Below, piece after piece: positions 62,569-64,000 of a stretch of DNA of 64,000 nucleotides. Position numbers and translations under genes: made by a program. The stretch is from Tissierella sp. (lineage in GTDB: Bacteria; Bacillota; Clostridia; Tissierellales; Tissierellaceae): contig NZ_JARIEF010000018.1 in assembly GCF_029266915.1 (NCBI RefSeq), forward strand, positions 62,001-126,000. Reading direction: 5' to 3'. Under the pieces are notes generated by a model. That model did no database searches and was not told where the DNA came from. It saw only the letters and a program-made list of their open reading frames with translations. Positions within the stretch are counted from its first letter, which is position 1. Every line of letters begins with the position of its first letter.

Positions 62569-63747
62569 ATGAGAGAATATATATACATGGACAATGCAGC
62601 CACAACACCTGTCAAAGAAGAAGTTTTAGAAGAGATGCTACCTTTTTTCACCGAAAAATATGGTAATCCTTCTAGCATATATAGCGTGGCACAAAATTCT
62701 AAAGTGGCAGTAGAAAAAGCAAGAGAAAAAGTTGCAAAAGCTATAGGTGCAAAAAAAGAAGAGATATTTTTCACCGCCGGAGGATCAGAAGCTGACAACT
62801 GGGCTATAAAAGGTATAGCATATAAAAACAAGAATAAAGGAAATCACATAATCACATCAAAGATAGAACATCATGCAGTGCTTCATGTATGTGAATATCT
62901 AGAGAAAAAAGGTTTTGAAGTAACATACCTTGATGTAGATGAAGATGGAATAGTTGATCTTGAGCAACTCAAATCTTCTATAAAGGATACTACAATACTT
63001 ATAACTATTATGACTGCCAACAATGAAATAGGAACTATAGAACCTATAGAAGAAATTGGTAAGATTGCAAAAGAACATGGAGTGCTATTTCACACTGATG
63101 CAGTTCAAGCTATGGGAAGCATACAGATGGATGTAAAAGCAATGAACATAGATCTTCTATCCATGTCTGCTCATAAAATTTACGGCCCAAAAGGCGTAGG
63201 TGCCTTGTATATAAGACGAGGAGTGCAACTAGACTCTCTTGTGACAGGTGGAGGACAAGAAAGAAATAAAAGAGCTGGGACTGAAAATGTTCCTGGAATA
63301 GTAGGCATGGGAAAAGCAATAGAACTTGCTTATGAAAATCTTGAAGAACACAATGAAAGGCTTACAAAACTTAGAGATCGGTTGATGGAAAAGATAGAAG
63401 AAAATATTGAAGAGATAAAACTTAACGGTCATAGAACTAAAAGACTTGCTAACAACGTAAACTTTTCTTTTAAATATATAGAAGGAGAATCACTACTTCT
63501 TAGTTTAGATATGGTGGGCATAGCGGGTTCTAGCGGATCGGCTTGTACATCTGGAGCGCTTGATCCATCACATGTATTACTTGCTATAGGTCTTAGCCAC
63601 GAAATAGCACACGGATCACTTAGACTTAGTCTGGGAGATTTTAATACGGAAGAAGAAATAGATTATGTAGTAAAAGAGCTTAAAACAATAGTTCAAAGAC
63701 TTAGAATGATGTCGCCTTTGTATGATAAACTTGAGGAGGAAAAATAA
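62569..63747 (+). CDS. iscS: Cysteine desulfurase (IscS/NifS)
   Basis: PLP enzyme, 392 residues, that takes sulfur from cysteine for Fe-S assembly. The Schiff-base lysine is Lys203 in MSAHKIYGPKG; the persulfide cysteine is Cys326 in GSACTSGALDPSHVL. YMDNAATTPVKEEV opens the protein. An ATG at 62563 abuts the SD AGGAGG (62557-62562); ATG 62569 has correct spacing. Its stop overlaps the iscU start by one base. Confidence 0.97.
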   Translation: MREYIYMDNAATTPVKEEVLEEMLPFFTEKYGNPSSIYSVAQNSKVAVEKAREKVAKAIGAKKEEIFFTAGGSEADNWAIKGIAYKNKNKGNHIITSKIEHHAVLHVCEYLEKKGFEVTYLDVDEDGIVDLEQLKSSIKDTTILITIMTANNEIGTIEPIEEIGKIAKEHGVLFHTDAVQAMGSIQMDVKAMNIDLLSMSAHKIYGPKGVGALYIRRGVQLDSLVTGGGQERNKRAGTENVPGIVGMGKAIELAYENLEEHNERLTKLRDRLMEKIEENIEEIKLNGHRTKRLANNVNFSFKYIEGESLLLSLDMVGIAGSSGSACTSGALDPSHVLLAIGLSHEIAHGSLRLSLGDFNTEEEIDYVVKELKTIVQRLRMMSPLYDKLEEEK

Positions 63748-64000
63748 TGTATTCAGAAAAAGTTATGGAACACTTCACAAACCCAAGAAATGTAGGAGAA
63801 ATTAAAGATGCAGATGGTATAGGAGAAGTAGGGAACGTAAAATGCGGGGATATAATGCGTATGTATTTAAAGATAGAAGACAATGTAATAGAAGATGTTA
63901 AGTTTAAAACCTTTGGATGCGGATCAGCTATAGCATCATCTAGTATGGCTACTGAGCTTATAAAAGGAAAGACAATAGAAGAGACTATGGCACTTACAAA
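63747..64000 (+). CDS. iscU: Fe-S cluster scaffold protein IscU/NifU N-domain (3' partial)
   Basis: The reading frame starts at ATG 63747 (TAATG overlap with iscS, SD GAGGAGG) and runs off the window end. MYSEKVMEHFTNPRNVGEIKDADGIGEVGNVKCGD is the IscU/NifU N-terminus. Cluster ligands Cys33 and Asp35 (CGD) and Cys58 (TFGCGSA) are visible; the third cysteine would lie beyond the window. It assembles [2Fe-2S] clusters from the sulfur of IscS. Confidence 0.94.
   Translation, partial: MYSEKVMEHFTNPRNVGEIKDADGIGEVGNVKCGDIMRMYLKIEDNVIEDVKFKTFGCGSAIASSSMATELIKGKTIEETMALT

Noticed and set aside
1-64000. Looked for tRNA genes, CRISPR arrays, insertion sequences, prophage genes, toxin-antitoxin pairs and restriction systems.
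   Set aside because: None was seen; the region is dominated by conserved chromosomal genes, and no frameshifted pseudogene was found.

Overview
The window comes from a low-GC, strictly fermentative Firmicute of the Clostridia/Tissierellia type. The base composition is AT-rich and Shine-Dalgarno (SD) sites are strong AGGAGG/AGGTGAT types. The order cdd-era-recO-glyQS-ccpN-ppsR-dgt-dnaG-rpoD-trmK-nif3-rnpB is typical of Firmicutes, and a complete ornithine (Stickland-type) fermentation operon is present. Species cannot be fixed from sequence alone; amino-acid fermenters such as Acetoanaerobium, Tissierella or Peptostreptococcaceae relatives fit. All genes but one (a class A PBP) lie on the + strand. 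No IS element, phage, CRISPR array or tRNA gene was seen.

Layout. 1-15250: housekeeping block (DgkA-PAP2 fusion, DUF3048 lipoprotein, cytidine deaminase, Era, RecO, GlyQS, CcpN-like regulator, PpsR, dGTPase, primase, sigma A, TrmK, Nif3, zinc-ribbon coiled-coil protein, RNase P RNA). 15348-21480: a sensory island of giant hybrid histidine kinase, CheR, CheB and a REC-GGDEF cyclase, with no receptor, CheA or CheW. 21577-33278: folD, convergent PBP1A, hflX, yigZ family, CoA-binding protein, yebC, DUF1461 membrane protein, a THF riboswitch with folT, a flavin reductase, deoC and lgt. 33388-46266: the dcw division and wall cluster from mraZ to ftsZ, without murE, murF, murC or ftsA, and with two DUF881 proteins plus a small basic protein before ftsZ. 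46378-54838: nrdR, a tiny ORF overlapping a strong terminator, then the ornithine operon ord-ortA-ortB-oraS-oraE-mutL-like-orr. 54867-60649: rarA, a T-box leader with an AAC specifier, asnS and leuS. 61004-64000: SDR-type threonine dehydrogenase, then an Rrf2 regulator with iscS and iscU (cut by the window end).

How the genes work together. The ornithine operon holds all steps from L-ornithine to alanine plus acetyl-CoA, including a probable reactivating ATPase for the B12/PLP aminomutase. The threonine dehydrogenase adds a further amino-acid catabolic step. The iron-sulfur genes form an autoregulated-looking unit.

The most unusual points are: (i) a 19-codon ORF whose stop codon overlaps a perfect 15-bp intrinsic terminator directly in front of the ornithine operon, a possible nascent-peptide attenuator; (ii) the receptor-less kinase/CheR/CheB/cyclase module, whose kinase carries three 28-residue coiled-coil repeats rich in Glx pairs; (iii) an apparent AUU start codon for the Rrf2/IscR-type regulator, with a perfect palindrome over its -35 box. 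Domain and family calls rest on motif recognition by eye; no database search was run.
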